This document shows positions 1-8,040 of a stretch of 64,000 bases of DNA, one piece after another (position 1 is the first letter of the stretch; each line of letters opens with the position of its first letter). The notes beneath the pieces are model-generated. The model was given only the letters and a program-made list of their open reading frames with translations, was not told the DNA's origin and made no database searches. Source of the stretch: Rhodoferax sp. WC2427 (GTDB lineage Bacteria > Pseudomonadota > Gammaproteobacteria > Burkholderiales > Burkholderiaceae_C); the NCBI RefSeq assembly GCF_040822085.1, contig NZ_CP162006.1, forward strand, positions 2,728,001 to 2,792,000, in the 5' to 3' direction. The position numbers and the translations under genes are program-made.

Positions 1-1371
1 GCCAGCCCCGAGTGGGCACCGCTGTTCACCTTTGACGGCAAACAGCTCACCTGGATCTTGATTGCCTACGGCTTCATTGCCTCCGTGCTGCCGGTGTGGC
101 TGCTGCTGGCCCCGCGCGACTATTTGTCCACCTTCTTGAAAATCGGCGCGATTCTGGCGCTGGCCATTGGCATCGTGGTGATTGCCCCCGACCTGAAGAT
201 GCCCGCCGTCACCCGCTTTGTGGACGGCAGCGGCCCGGTGTGGGCGGGCAGCCTGTTTCCGTTTTTGTTCATCACCATCGCCTGCGGCGCGGTGTCGGGC
301 TTTCACGCGCTCATTTCTTCGGGCACCACGCCCAAGCTGCTGGAAAACGAGGCCCAGGCCCGCTTTATCGGCTACGGCGCGATGCTGATGGAGTCGTTTG
401 TGGCCATCATGGCCCTGGTGGCCGCGTCCATCATCGAGCCGGGCGTGTACTTTGCAATGAACAGCCCGCTGGCCGTGCTGGGCCCCACGGCCGAGAGCGC
501 CGCGCAGGTGATCTCGCAGTGGGGCTTTGTGGTCACGCCCGAGATGCTGCTGCAAACCGCCCAGGACGTGGGTGAAACCACCATCATCTCGCGCGCCGGG
601 GGCGCACCCACGCTGGCCGTGGGCATGGCGCAGATCTTCTCGCACATGGTGGGCGGCAAGGCCATGATGGGCTTCTGGTACCACTTTGCCATTTTGTTTG
701 AAGCCCTGTTCATCCTCACCGCGGTAGACGCGGGCACCCGCGCCGGGCGCTTCATGCTGCAAGACCTGCTGGGCACCTTTGTGCCCTCGCTCAAGAAGAC
801 CGACTCGTGGATCAGCAGCGGCCTGGCCACCGGCCTGTGCGTGGCCGCCTGGGGCTACTTTTTGTACCAGGGCGTGGTCGATCCGCTGGGCGGCATCAAC
901 ACCCTGTGGCCGCTGTTTGGCATCTCCAACCAGATGCTGGCCAGCGTGGCGCTGATCCTGGGTACCGTGGTGCTGTTCAAGATGAAGCGCGAGCGCTACG
1001 CCTGGGTGAGCATGCTGCCCGCCGCCTGGCTACTGATTTGCACCATGACGGCTGGCTGGCAAAAGCTGTTCGATGCGAACCCGAAGATCGGCTTCCTGGC
1101 CCACGCCGCCAAGTACCGCGACGCGCTCGACCAGGGCAAGCTGCTGGCCCCCGCCAAGGCCCTGGAGGACATGCACCGCGTGATCGTCAACGACTACATC
1201 GACGCCACGCTATGCGCCTTCTTCATGGTGGTGGTCGTCAGCATCCTGTTCTACGGCATCCGCGCCTGCCTGGCCGCCCTGCGCGCCAGCAAGCCCACCA
1301 CCCGCGAAACCGGTGCGCCCGTGGTGATGCCGGTGCGCATGACCGCCCCCAACGCCCGCGCCCGTGTTTAA
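1..1371 (+). CDS. cstA: Carbon starvation protein CstA (5' end outside window)
   Basis: This is the C-terminal 456 residues of a multi-pass inner-membrane transporter of the CstA family, associated with peptide or pyruvate uptake under carbon starvation. The frame is open from base 1, so the start lies upstream of the window. The conserved stretch '[19 protein letters not shown]' near the beginning is typical of CstA, and hydrophobic segments alternate with short loops to the end. The gene overlaps the start of the small YbdD-like gene by 8 bp, the usual cstA-ybdD pairing. The family call is firm; the substrate is not shown by the sequence. Confidence 0.93.
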   Translation, partial: ASPEWAPLFTFDGKQLTWILIAYGFIASVLPVWLLLAPRDYLSTFLKIGAILALAIGIVVIAPDLKMPAVTRFVDGSGPVWAGSLFPFLFITIACGAVSGFHALISSGTTPKLLENEAQARFIGYGAMLMESFVAIMALVAASIIEPGVYFAMNSPLAVLGPTAESAAQVISQWGFVVTPEMLLQTAQDVGETTIISRAGGAPTLAVGMAQIFSHMVGGKAMMGFWYHFAILFEALFILTAVDAGTRAGRFMLQDLLGTFVPSLKKTDSWISSGLATGLCVAAWGYFLYQGVVDPLGGINTLWPLFGISNQMLASVALILGTVVLFKMKRERYAWVSMLPAAWLLICTMTAGWQKLFDANPKIGFLAHAAKYRDALDQGKLLAPAKALEDMHRVIVNDYIDATLCAFFMVVVVSILFYGIRACLAALRASKPTTRETGAPVVMPVRMTAPNARARV

Positions 1372-1576
1372 AGACCTCGCCAGCCTGGGCCAGAACCTGG
1401 GCAGCTATTTGGGCCAGACCGCCCGCCTAATGGTGGGCGTGCCCAACTACGACACCTACGTCGCCCACCAGCGCAGCCAGCACCCCGACCAGCCGGTGAT
1501 GGGCTACGAAGCCTTCTTCCGTGAGCGCCAGGAGGCGCGGTACGGGGGCAAGGGGCGTGTGGGGCGGTGTTGTTGA
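1364..1576 (+). CDS. YbdD/YjiX family small protein (DUF466)
   Basis: A 70-residue soluble protein with the family's pattern: a '[21 protein letters not shown]' -like core followed by a conserved '[16 protein letters not shown]' near the end. The start codon lies 8 bp inside cstA, so the two are translationally coupled. The family consistently follows cstA-type transporter genes and is thought to affect transporter function, although the mechanism is not established. The last six residues (a Cys-Cys end) look family-atypical and may reflect drift at the boundary with the adjacent repeat region. Confidence 0.85.
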   Translation: MFKDLASLGQNLGSYLGQTARLMVGVPNYDTYVAHQRSQHPDQPVMGYEAFFRERQEARYGGKGRVGRCC

Positions 1577-1605
1577 GTTTTTGGGGTGTTTTTAGGTGTT
1601 GAATG

Positions 1606-1655
1606 GGCTGCTTGCGCTGATGGAATGGGCGGTAGCAGCTCTTATTTTGATAGTG
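1606..1655 (+). repeat. Dispersed short palindromic repeat, copy 1
   Basis: GCTGCTTGCGCTGATGG followed by AATGGGCGGTAGCAGC matches the ~50-bp palindrome found about 15 times in this window. This copy lies just after the ybdD-like gene and runs into the left end of the large palindrome. Confidence 0.7.
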
Positions 1656-2348
1656 GAAAAGTGTAGCGGGTGGGGTTTTATTTCGATCCCTGGCCGGGAT
1701 GTGCGCCCGGCGGCGCAGTAACTTTCTTTTGCTTGGCCAAAAGAAAGTCACCAAAGAAAAGGCCACCCCCACTGCCAGCGCCCCGTCGCTCTCGCGCCGG
1801 GGAACCTGCGGTGCTCGCCACCGATGGGGTCTGGCTAAACTCGCTGCGCTCAAACAACGCCAGCCCTGGTCCATCGCTAGCTGCGCTCCTCGGCGCATTG
1901 CAGAGGGGGACCCCGGGGAGCGGGATCGGCCCGGCGCAGCCGGGCATCGCGCCTAGGGCGCGAGCTGGTCGGTGTTGGTGGTTGTGCAATCGATTCGGCT
2001 ATCGGCTGGCGTGCCGATCCCAGTTTCGTGCCCTAGGCACGATGGGGCGCTGCGCGCCCCCGATCCCGCATTCGGGGTCCCCCTCTGTCGCAGCCGAGGA
2101 GCGCAGCTTTGGGCGGAAAAGGGCTGGCGTTGTTTGAGCGCAGCGAGTTTAGCCAGACCCCGCACAAAGTGAGCACCGCAGGTTCCCGCAGCGACAGCGG
2201 AGGGCGGAGACAGTGGGGGTGGCCTTTCTTTTGGTGCCTTTTCTTTGGCCACACAAAGAAAAGGTACTGCGCCGCCGGGCGCAACTCCCGGCCAGGGATC
2301 GCAATAAAAACCACCCCGCTACACTTTTCCACTATCAAAATAAGAGCT
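1637..2348. repeat. ~712-bp near-palindrome (two ~320-bp inverted arms)
   Basis: This gene-free stretch reads almost the same on both strands. The left arm begins AGCTCTTATTTTGATAGTGG at 1637 and the right arm ends with its reverse complement at 2348. Between them the arms pair through blocks such as CGATCCCTGGCCGGGA, GGCCAAAAGAAAG-like tracts, CAAACAACGCCAGCCC, CTGCGCTCCTCGGC and CCTAGGGC, leaving a central loop of about 60 bp (roughly 1964-2026). Open frames inside are by-products of the symmetry. It could be two copies of one non-coding repeat unit in head-to-head orientation. I see no transposase. Confidence 0.85.
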
Positions 2349-2384
2349 TCTCACGCCTACTCCACGGGCGCTAGCAGCTATTTC
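2337..2384 (-). repeat. Dispersed short palindromic repeat, copy 2
   Basis: The reverse complement reads ATAGCTGCTAGCGCCCG..GGAGTAGGCGTGAGAAGCTC, another member of the dispersed family. It abuts the right end of the large palindrome, so the palindrome is flanked by this repeat on both sides in opposite orientation. Confidence 0.65.
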
Positions 2385-2396
2385 CATCCCAAAGCC

Positions 2397-3170
2397 CTAC
2401 AGCATCTTCTGAATCAAAGCCCCCGTAAACAGCACCGGCCCAGTCGGCCCGCCCGCGCTAGGCACACCGCCCTTGGGCTCCAGGCTGATAGCCAGGGTGG
2501 GGACTTGCTGGACGTCGCCCTCGCCCGCCGGTAGGCGCAGCAGCTTGTCGGTGCCCAGCACGCCCAGTGAACGCGGCCCGCCCTGGGGTGGCAAGGCCCA
2601 CAGCTGCAGCGACTTGTCGCTGGCTTCCTGGTAGCCGCCCACGCGCTGCAGCAGCAGCTTGTTGCTGCGGGCATCGAAGGTCACCAGCATGGAAGGGTCG
2701 GCCTTGCCGTCGGCCAGCACGGCCACGTATTTGATTTGCGGGGTGGCCAGCAGCTGGGTTTGCAGGCTGGCGATCTGGGTGCCCAGTTGGGTGCGTTGGT
2801 CCACACCCAGCACCATGGCGACGATGGCCGCAGCCACACCGGCCGCCGCCGCGCCGCGCCAGACGAACAGGTTCCGCCACCAGCCGCCAGCGGCAGGCGG
2901 GACTGCATGGGCATCGCGCATGGCCTGGCGCTCTACGTCGGCCTGCACCAGGTTGTCAATGCGCGTCCACACCGCCGGGGCGGGCTGGGCGGGGATTTGC
3001 AGTTCGGCCACACTGCCGATGCGGGCCTGCCAGATCAGGGCGGCGGCGCGCACCGGGGCCTGTTCGCGGGCCAGGGTTTCAAAACGGCGCCGGGCGCCAC
3101 CGCGCAGCGTGCCCAGGGCGTAGCTGGCAGCCAGTTTGTCCAGGAGTTCAGGGTGTTGGGGCAAATGCAT
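2397..3170 (-). CDS. Anti-sigma factor (RskA-like), partner of adjacent ECF sigma factor
   Basis: A 257-residue single-span membrane protein. The N-terminal ~90 residues resemble an anti-sigma domain (HPELLDKLAASYALGTL, then an 'ARRRFETLAREQ' motif). A transmembrane segment around residues 95-115 (GAAAAGVAAAIVAMVLGV) follows. The rest is a periplasmic RskA-type domain with the features 'LQLWALPPQGGPRSLGVL' and 'AISLEPKGG'. The ATG at 3170 was chosen because GGAG stands 7 bp before it; a TTG 18 bp upstream has weaker context. The start overlaps the sigma-factor reading frame, which suggests coupled translation. It probably sequesters the sigma factor at the membrane. Confidence 0.85.
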   Translation of the reverse strand: MHLPQHPELLDKLAASYALGTLRGGARRRFETLAREQAPVRAAALIWQARIGSVAELQIPAQPAPAVWTRIDNLVQADVERQAMRDAHAVPPAAGGWWRNLFVWRGAAAAGVAAAIVAMVLGVDQRTQLGTQIASLQTQLLATPQIKYVAVLADGKADPSMLVTFDARSNKLLLQRVGGYQEASDKSLQLWALPPQGGPRSLGVLGTDKLLRLPAGEGDVQQVPTLAISLEPKGGVPSAGGPTGPVLFTGALIQKML

Positions 3171-3180
3171 GGTGCGCTCC

Positions 3181-3792
3181 TCAGGCAAACCGGGCCATGC
3201 AGGTGCGCAACTGCTCCAGCCCGCGCCGGATCCAGGTCTTCACCGTGCCCAGCGGCAGCTTGAGTTGTTCGGCGAGTTCGCCATGGCTCAGGTCGCGCAG
3301 GTAGGCCAGGCTGACCACTTCGCGCTGGCGGTTGTCCAACCGGCCCATGCACTGGTGCAGCGCCCAGGCCTGCTGGCTGGCGTGGGTGGTGTCCATGGGG
3401 TTGGGGCTGTCGCCCTCCAGCGTTTCGGCCATGACTTCGTCGAGCTCCTGGGTCACGCCGCTGCGGTCGGCCGTGCGGCGGCGCAAAAAGTCCAGCCCGC
3501 GGCTGCGCACGATCAGCCCCAGCCAGGCCATGGGCGGGCTGAGGGTGGCGCGGTAGTCGCCGGCAGCACGCCAGATGGTCATGAAGGCCTCTTGCAGCAC
3601 GTCTTCGGCCCATTCGCGGTTGCCCACCACGCGCACCGCCAGGCCGTAGAGCTTGGACGAGGTGTGCTCGTACAGGGCTTTGAGGGCAAGGGCATCGCGT
3701 TGGGCGACGCGGTCCAGCAGTTCCATGAGTTCGGTGTCCGGGTTGAGGGAATAGGCGGGTGTAGGTGGGCTCATGGGCGGATTGTCAGACAT
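3181..3792 (-). CDS. ECF-type RNA polymerase sigma factor
   Basis: About 203 residues with sigma region 2 ([19 protein letters not shown], then 'DVLQEAFMTIWRAAGDY') and region 4 (LDNRQREVVSLAYL ... LPLGTVKTWIRRGLEQLR), the helix-turn-helix that reads the -35 element. It pairs with the downstream RskA-like anti-sigma factor, matching SigK/RskA-type pairs that respond to envelope or oxidative signals. The start is uncertain: ATG at 3792 is taken, with TTG 3804 and ATG 3774 as alternatives, and no clear ribosome-binding site distinguishes them. It is divergent from serB. Confidence 0.92.
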   Translation of the reverse strand: MSDNPPMSPPTPAYSLNPDTELMELLDRVAQRDALALKALYEHTSSKLYGLAVRVVGNREWAEDVLQEAFMTIWRAAGDYRATLSPPMAWLGLIVRSRGLDFLRRRTADRSGVTQELDEVMAETLEGDSPNPMDTTHASQQAWALHQCMGRLDNRQREVVSLAYLRDLSHGELAEQLKLPLGTVKTWIRRGLEQLRTCMARFA

Positions 3793-3919
3793 ATCCAGAT
3801 ACAAACCGCCATGCAGGGAATACGGAGCCCACAGGCTTTTGGATTCAACCCGCCCGGGCGGCGGTCGGCGGGGCCCCTCGGCTCAAGCAAAATACGGCAT
3901 CTTTTCAACCGTATCTGCC

Positions 3920-4633
3920 ATGCCTATCCCGCAAGAAATCTCCCCCGGCCTTGTCCTCCAAGGCATCACCCCCCCGCTGCGCCTGGCCGACTTCAAACTG
4001 ATCGCCTTCGACATGGATTCGACCCTGATCAACATCGAATGCGTGGACGAAATAGCCGATGCTGCGGGCCGCAAGGCCGAGGTGTCGGCCATCACCGAAG
4101 CCGCCATGCGTGGCGAAATCACCGACTACAAAGAAAGCCTGCGCCAGCGCGTGGCCCTGCTCAAGGGCGTGAGCGTGGCCAGCATGGAACAGGTCTACAG
4201 CCAGCGTCTGCAACTCAACCCCGGCGCGGCGGCATTGGTGGCGGCCTGCAAGGCGGCGGGCATGCAAGTGTTGCTAGTTAGCGGCGGCTTTACATTTTTT
4301 ACCGACCGGATTCGTGACTTATTGCACATAGATGCCACCCGCTCCAACCACCTGGAAACCGAAAACGGGCTGCTCACCGGCCGCATGGTCGACCAGCCCT
4401 GGGGCGATATTTGCGACGGTGACGAGAAGCGCAAGATGCTGCTGGAAACCTGCGCCCAGATGGGCATCGGGCCGCACCAGGCCATCGCCATGGGCGACGG
4501 CGCCAACGACCTGCCGATGATGGGCGTGGCAGGCCTGTCGGTGGCGTACCACGCCAAGCCTGCGGTGCGGGCCCAGGCGATGGTGGCCATCAATACCGGT
4601 GGCCTGGACCGCCTGTTGGAGATACTGCACTAA
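3920..4633 (+). CDS. serB: Phosphoserine phosphatase
   Basis: The last step of serine synthesis, hydrolysing O-phosphoserine. This 237-residue HAD-superfamily enzyme carries motif I 'AFDMDSTLINIECVDE' near residue 35 (nucleophile Asp in DMDST), motif II 'LLVSGGFTFFTDRI', a motif III lysine in 'GDEKRKML', and motif IV 'MGDGANDLPMM'. The ATG at 3920 gives the normal SerB length; the open frame extends 49 codons upstream into the region before the divergent sigma gene, but that stretch has no conserved character. It lacks the N-terminal ACT domains of longer SerB forms. Confidence 0.95.
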   Translation: MPIPQEISPGLVLQGITPPLRLADFKLIAFDMDSTLINIECVDEIADAAGRKAEVSAITEAAMRGEITDYKESLRQRVALLKGVSVASMEQVYSQRLQLNPGAAALVAACKAAGMQVLLVSGGFTFFTDRIRDLLHIDATRSNHLETENGLLTGRMVDQPWGDICDGDEKRKMLLETCAQMGIGPHQAIAMGDGANDLPMMGVAGLSVAYHAKPAVRAQAMVAINTGGLDRLLEILH

Positions 4634-4704
4634 ACCAGTGCCCCTACTCCACACACATCGGGGCTAAGGCTCTATGATGATTTACGAGCTGATTAAAAAC
4701 ACAC

Positions 4705-4734
4705 AAGACCGATGCGGCGCGCTGCGTTGGTCTT
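4705..4734. promoter_or_regulatory. Hairpin in the leader upstream of prkA
   Basis: AAGACC and GGTCTT bracket a GC-rich loop-stem (GATGCGGCGCGCTGCGTT), forming an imperfect hairpin about 85 bp before prkA. There is no run of T on either side long enough for a clear terminator, so a role in the prkA leader or as a weak serB terminator is equally possible. Confidence 0.4.
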
Positions 4735-4816
4735 AAAGCATAAACAAAAGAACTTCCTACGAGCCTTGCGACTCAGACCCATACGACCCTACACAGCACA
4801 ACACTAGGAGAATGCC

Positions 4817-6739
4817 ATGACCATTTTCACCCGCTACCAAGGCCGATTTACCGCGGCACAGGAAGAGGAGATGTCGGTTCAAGAGTACCTGGAGTTGTGT
4901 AAGCGGGACCCGTCGGCCTATGCCAGCGTGGCAGAACGCATGCTGATGGCGATCGGCGAGCCAGCGCTGGTAGACACCCGCACCGACCCGCGCCTGTCGC
5001 GCATCTTTGCCAACAAGGTGCTCAAGGTCTACCCCAGCTTCAAAGACCTGTATGGCATGGAAGAGGTGATCGAGCACATCGTGTCCTACTTCCGCCACGC
5101 AGCGCAGGGGCTGGAAGAAAAGAAGCAAATTCTGTATCTGTTGGGCCCGGTGGGCGGCGGCAAGTCGTCGCTGGCCGAAAAGCTCAAGGCGCTGATCGAA
5201 AAGGTGCCGTTCTACGCCATCAAGGGCTCGCCGGTGCACGAGTCGCCGCTGGGGTTGTTCAACCCCAGTGAGGATGCGGACCTGCTGGAGTCCGACTACA
5301 AAATCCCGCGCCGCTACCTGGGGACCATCATGAGCCCCTGGGCCGTCAAGCGGCTGCAGGAATTTGGCGGCGACATCACCCAGTTCCGGGTGGTCAAGCT
5401 ACGGCCCTCGGTGCTGTCGCAGATTGCCGTGTCCAAGACCGAACCCGGCGACGAGAACAACCAGGACATCTCGGCCCTGGTCGGCAAGATCGACATCCGC
5501 AAGCTGGAAACCTATTCGCAGGACGACCCCGATGCCTATTCGTATTCGGGCGGGCTGTGCCTGTCGAACCGGGGCATTCTGGAGTTTGTGGAAATGTTCA
5601 AGGCCCCCATCAAGGTCTTGCACCCCCTGCTCACTGCCACCCAGGAGGGCAATTACAAGGGCACCGAAGGCTTTGGGGCGATTCCGTTCGACGGGCTGAT
5701 CCTGGCGCACTCGAACGAGGCCGAATGGCAAGCCTTCAAGAACAACCGCAACAACGAGGCTTTCCTGGACCGCATCTACATCGTCAAGGTGCCCTACTCC
5801 TTGCGCGTGTCGGATGAAATCCACATCTATGAAAAGCTGCTGGAGAACTCGTCGCTGTCCAAAGCGCCCTGCGCGCCCGACACGCTGCGCATGCTGGCCC
5901 AGTTCTCGGTGCTGTCGCGCCTGAAAGAGCCCGAGAACAGCAGCAGCTTCTCGAAGATGCGGGTCTACGACGGCGAGAACCTCAAAGACACCGACCCCAA
6001 GGCCAAGAGCTACCAGGAGTACCGCGACTTTGCCGGGGTGGACGAGGGCATGACCGGCCTGTCGACCCGCTTTGCGTTCAAGATTTTGTCGCGGGTGTTC
6101 AACTTCGACCACCGCGAGGTGGCCGCCAACCCGGTGCACCTGATGTACGTGCTGGAGCAGCAGATCGAGCAAGAGCAGTACCCGCCCGAGGTGGAAGAAA
6201 AGTACCTGCGCTACATCAAGGAATTTTTGTCGCCGCGCTACGCCGAATTCATCGGCAAGGAAATCCAGACCTCTTACCTGGAGAGCTATTCCGAGTACGG
6301 GCAAAACATCTTTGACCGCTACGTGGTCTACGCCGACTTCTGGATCCAGGACCAGGAATACCGCGACCCCAACACCGGCGAAATGCTGGACCGCAGCGCG
6401 TTGAACGACGAGCTCGAAAAAATCGAGAAGCCCGCCGGCATCAGCAACCCCAAGGACTTCCGCAACGAGGTGGTCAACTTTGTGCTGCGCGCCCGTGCCC
6501 GGCAAGATGGCCACAACCCGCTGTGGACCTCCTACGAGAAGCTGCGTGCGGTGATCGAGAAGAAGATGTTCTCCAACACCGAAGAGCTGCTGCCGGTGAT
6601 CTCGTTCAACACCAAGGGCAGCGGTGAAGAGCAGAAGAAGCACCAGGATTTTGTGAACCGCATGATCACCAAGGGCTACACCGAGAAGCAGGTGCGGCTG
6701 CTGTGCGAATGGTATTTGCGCGTCCGTAAGTCTTCATAA
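4817..6739 (+). CDS. yeaG: PrkA/YeaG family serine protein kinase
   Basis: A 640-residue cytoplasmic protein that opens with an AAA domain: P-loop 'LLGPVGGGKSSLAEKL' near residues 108-123. The C-terminal half has the PrkA kinase-like domain. The family is linked to nutrient-stress and stationary-phase adaptation in E. coli (YeaG) and to sporulation in Bacillus (PrkA). The sequence is full length, with AGGAG 8 bp before the ATG. It heads a three-gene run with a von Willebrand-type protein and a SpoVR protein, spaced 25 and 4 bp apart. This order is widespread in proteobacteria and implies joint function. Confidence 0.95.
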   Translation: MTIFTRYQGRFTAAQEEEMSVQEYLELCKRDPSAYASVAERMLMAIGEPALVDTRTDPRLSRIFANKVLKVYPSFKDLYGMEEVIEHIVSYFRHAAQGLEEKKQILYLLGPVGGGKSSLAEKLKALIEKVPFYAIKGSPVHESPLGLFNPSEDADLLESDYKIPRRYLGTIMSPWAVKRLQEFGGDITQFRVVKLRPSVLSQIAVSKTEPGDENNQDISALVGKIDIRKLETYSQDDPDAYSYSGGLCLSNRGILEFVEMFKAPIKVLHPLLTATQEGNYKGTEGFGAIPFDGLILAHSNEAEWQAFKNNRNNEAFLDRIYIVKVPYSLRVSDEIHIYEKLLENSSLSKAPCAPDTLRMLAQFSVLSRLKEPENSSSFSKMRVYDGENLKDTDPKAKSYQEYRDFAGVDEGMTGLSTRFAFKILSRVFNFDHREVAANPVHLMYVLEQQIEQEQYPPEVEEKYLRYIKEFLSPRYAEFIGKEIQTSYLESYSEYGQNIFDRYVVYADFWIQDQEYRDPNTGEMLDRSALNDELEKIEKPAGISNPKDFRNEVVNFVLRARARQDGHNPLWTSYEKLRAVIEKKMFSNTEELLPVISFNTKGSGEEQKKHQDFVNRMITKGYTEKQVRLLCEWYLRVRKSS

Positions 6740-6764
6740 CTGCCACCCACCATCTGGAGTGCTT

Positions 6765-8036
6765 ATGACCGTGCGCATCGTAGACCGCCGATTTGACAGC
6801 AAGCACAAAAGCTCGGTCAACCGCAGCCGCTTCATCCAGCGCTTCAAGGGCCAGATCCGCAAGGCCGTGTCCGATGCGATCAACAAGCGCGGCCTCAAGG
6901 ATCTGGACAACGGCGAGAAGATCGGCATTTCGGGCCGCGACATCGGCGAGCCGCAGTTCGAGCACGGCAAAGGCGGTGTCTGGGAAACGGTGCGCCCGGG
7001 CAACGACCGGTTCTTGCGTGGCGACCAGGTGGAGCGCCCGCCCAGCGGCGGCGGCAAGGGCAGCGGCAAGGGGCAGGCCAGCCAGGACGGCGAAGGGCTG
7101 GACGAGTTCGTCTTCACCCTCACCCGCGACGAGTTTCTGGACATCTTTTTCGACGAACTGGCCCTGCCCAACCTGGTCAAGCTGCAGCTCGCCCGTATCG
7201 AACAGTACCGCCGCATCCGCGCCGGTTTTGTGCAGACCGGCGTGCCCACCAATATCAACCTCAGCCGCACCATGCGCGGCGCGGCGCTGCGGCGCATCGC
7301 CATCGGCGGGCCATACGCGGCGCAGCTGCGGGCGCTGGAAGCCGAGCTGATGGAGCTGCTGGGCACCCGCCCCGAAGGGGACCCCGAGGTCGAGCAAACC
7401 CGCCGCGACATCGCCAAGCTGCGCGCCAAGATCGAGGCCGTGCCCTTTGTGGACACCTACGACCTGCGCTACAACAACCGGGTGCGCGTGCCCCAGCCGA
7501 CCACCCAGGCGGTGATGTTCTGCCTGCTGGACGTGTCGGGCTCGATGGACGAGGGCCGCAAGAACGTGGCCAAGCGCTTCTTCATGCTGCTGTATTTGTT
7601 TTTGACGCGCAACTACGAGCGCATCGAAGTGGTGTTCATCCGCCACCACACGGTGGCCACCGAGGTGGACGAAGACGACTTCTTCACCTCGCGCGAGTCG
7701 GGCGGTACGGTGGTGTCGAGTGCCCTGAAGCTGATGCACGAGATCATCGTCGCCCGCTACCCCAGCAACGCCTGGAACATCTACGGGGCGCAGGCCTCGG
7801 ACGGCGACAACTGGCACGACGACTCGCCCCGCTGCAAGGCCTTGCTGGAGGAATCCATCCTGCCGCTGACCCAGTTTTTTGCCTACATCGAAATCACCGA
7901 CGGTCCGCCACAAAACCTGTGGGAGGAATACCAAAAGTTGGCAGCTGGCCAGCAAGGCAAGTTCGCCATGCAGCGCATCGCCACCGTGGCCGACATCTAC
8001 CCCGTCTTCCGAGAGTTGTTCAAACGCAGGGCCTGA
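6765..8036 (+). CDS. yeaH: YeaH/YhbH family von Willebrand-type protein
   Basis: 423 residues, unrecognised enzymatic activity. The N-terminal half is basic and rich in Arg/Lys (RIVDRRFDSKHKSSVNRSRF), with a glycine/serine-rich linker (SGGGKGSGKGQ) near residue 90. The C-terminal half carries a von Willebrand A-like fold with a metal-site motif 'LLDVSGSMDEGRK' near residue 252. ATG 6765 was chosen over an upstream GTG because TGGAG lies 9 bp in front. It sits between prkA and spoVR, and these families are functionally coupled in the literature on yeaGH. Confidence 0.93.
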   Translation: MTVRIVDRRFDSKHKSSVNRSRFIQRFKGQIRKAVSDAINKRGLKDLDNGEKIGISGRDIGEPQFEHGKGGVWETVRPGNDRFLRGDQVERPPSGGGKGSGKGQASQDGEGLDEFVFTLTRDEFLDIFFDELALPNLVKLQLARIEQYRRIRAGFVQTGVPTNINLSRTMRGAALRRIAIGGPYAAQLRALEAELMELLGTRPEGDPEVEQTRRDIAKLRAKIEAVPFVDTYDLRYNNRVRVPQPTTQAVMFCLLDVSGSMDEGRKNVAKRFFMLLYLFLTRNYERIEVVFIRHHTVATEVDEDDFFTSRESGGTVVSSALKLMHEIIVARYPSNAWNIYGAQASDGDNWHDDSPRCKALLEESILPLTQFFAYIEITDGPPQNLWEEYQKLAAGQQGKFAMQRIATVADIYPVFRELFKRRA

Positions 8037-8040
8037 CCCC

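Noticed and set aside
1670..2534. Several 85-155-codon frames inside the large palindrome
   Set aside because: They mirror each other because of the inverted symmetry and have no domain or ribosome-binding site; treated as non-coding.
7879..8040. Longer N-terminus for SpoVR overlapping yeaH
   Set aside because: The upstream part is a frame-shifted reading of yeaH; the ATG at 8041 gives the conserved start.
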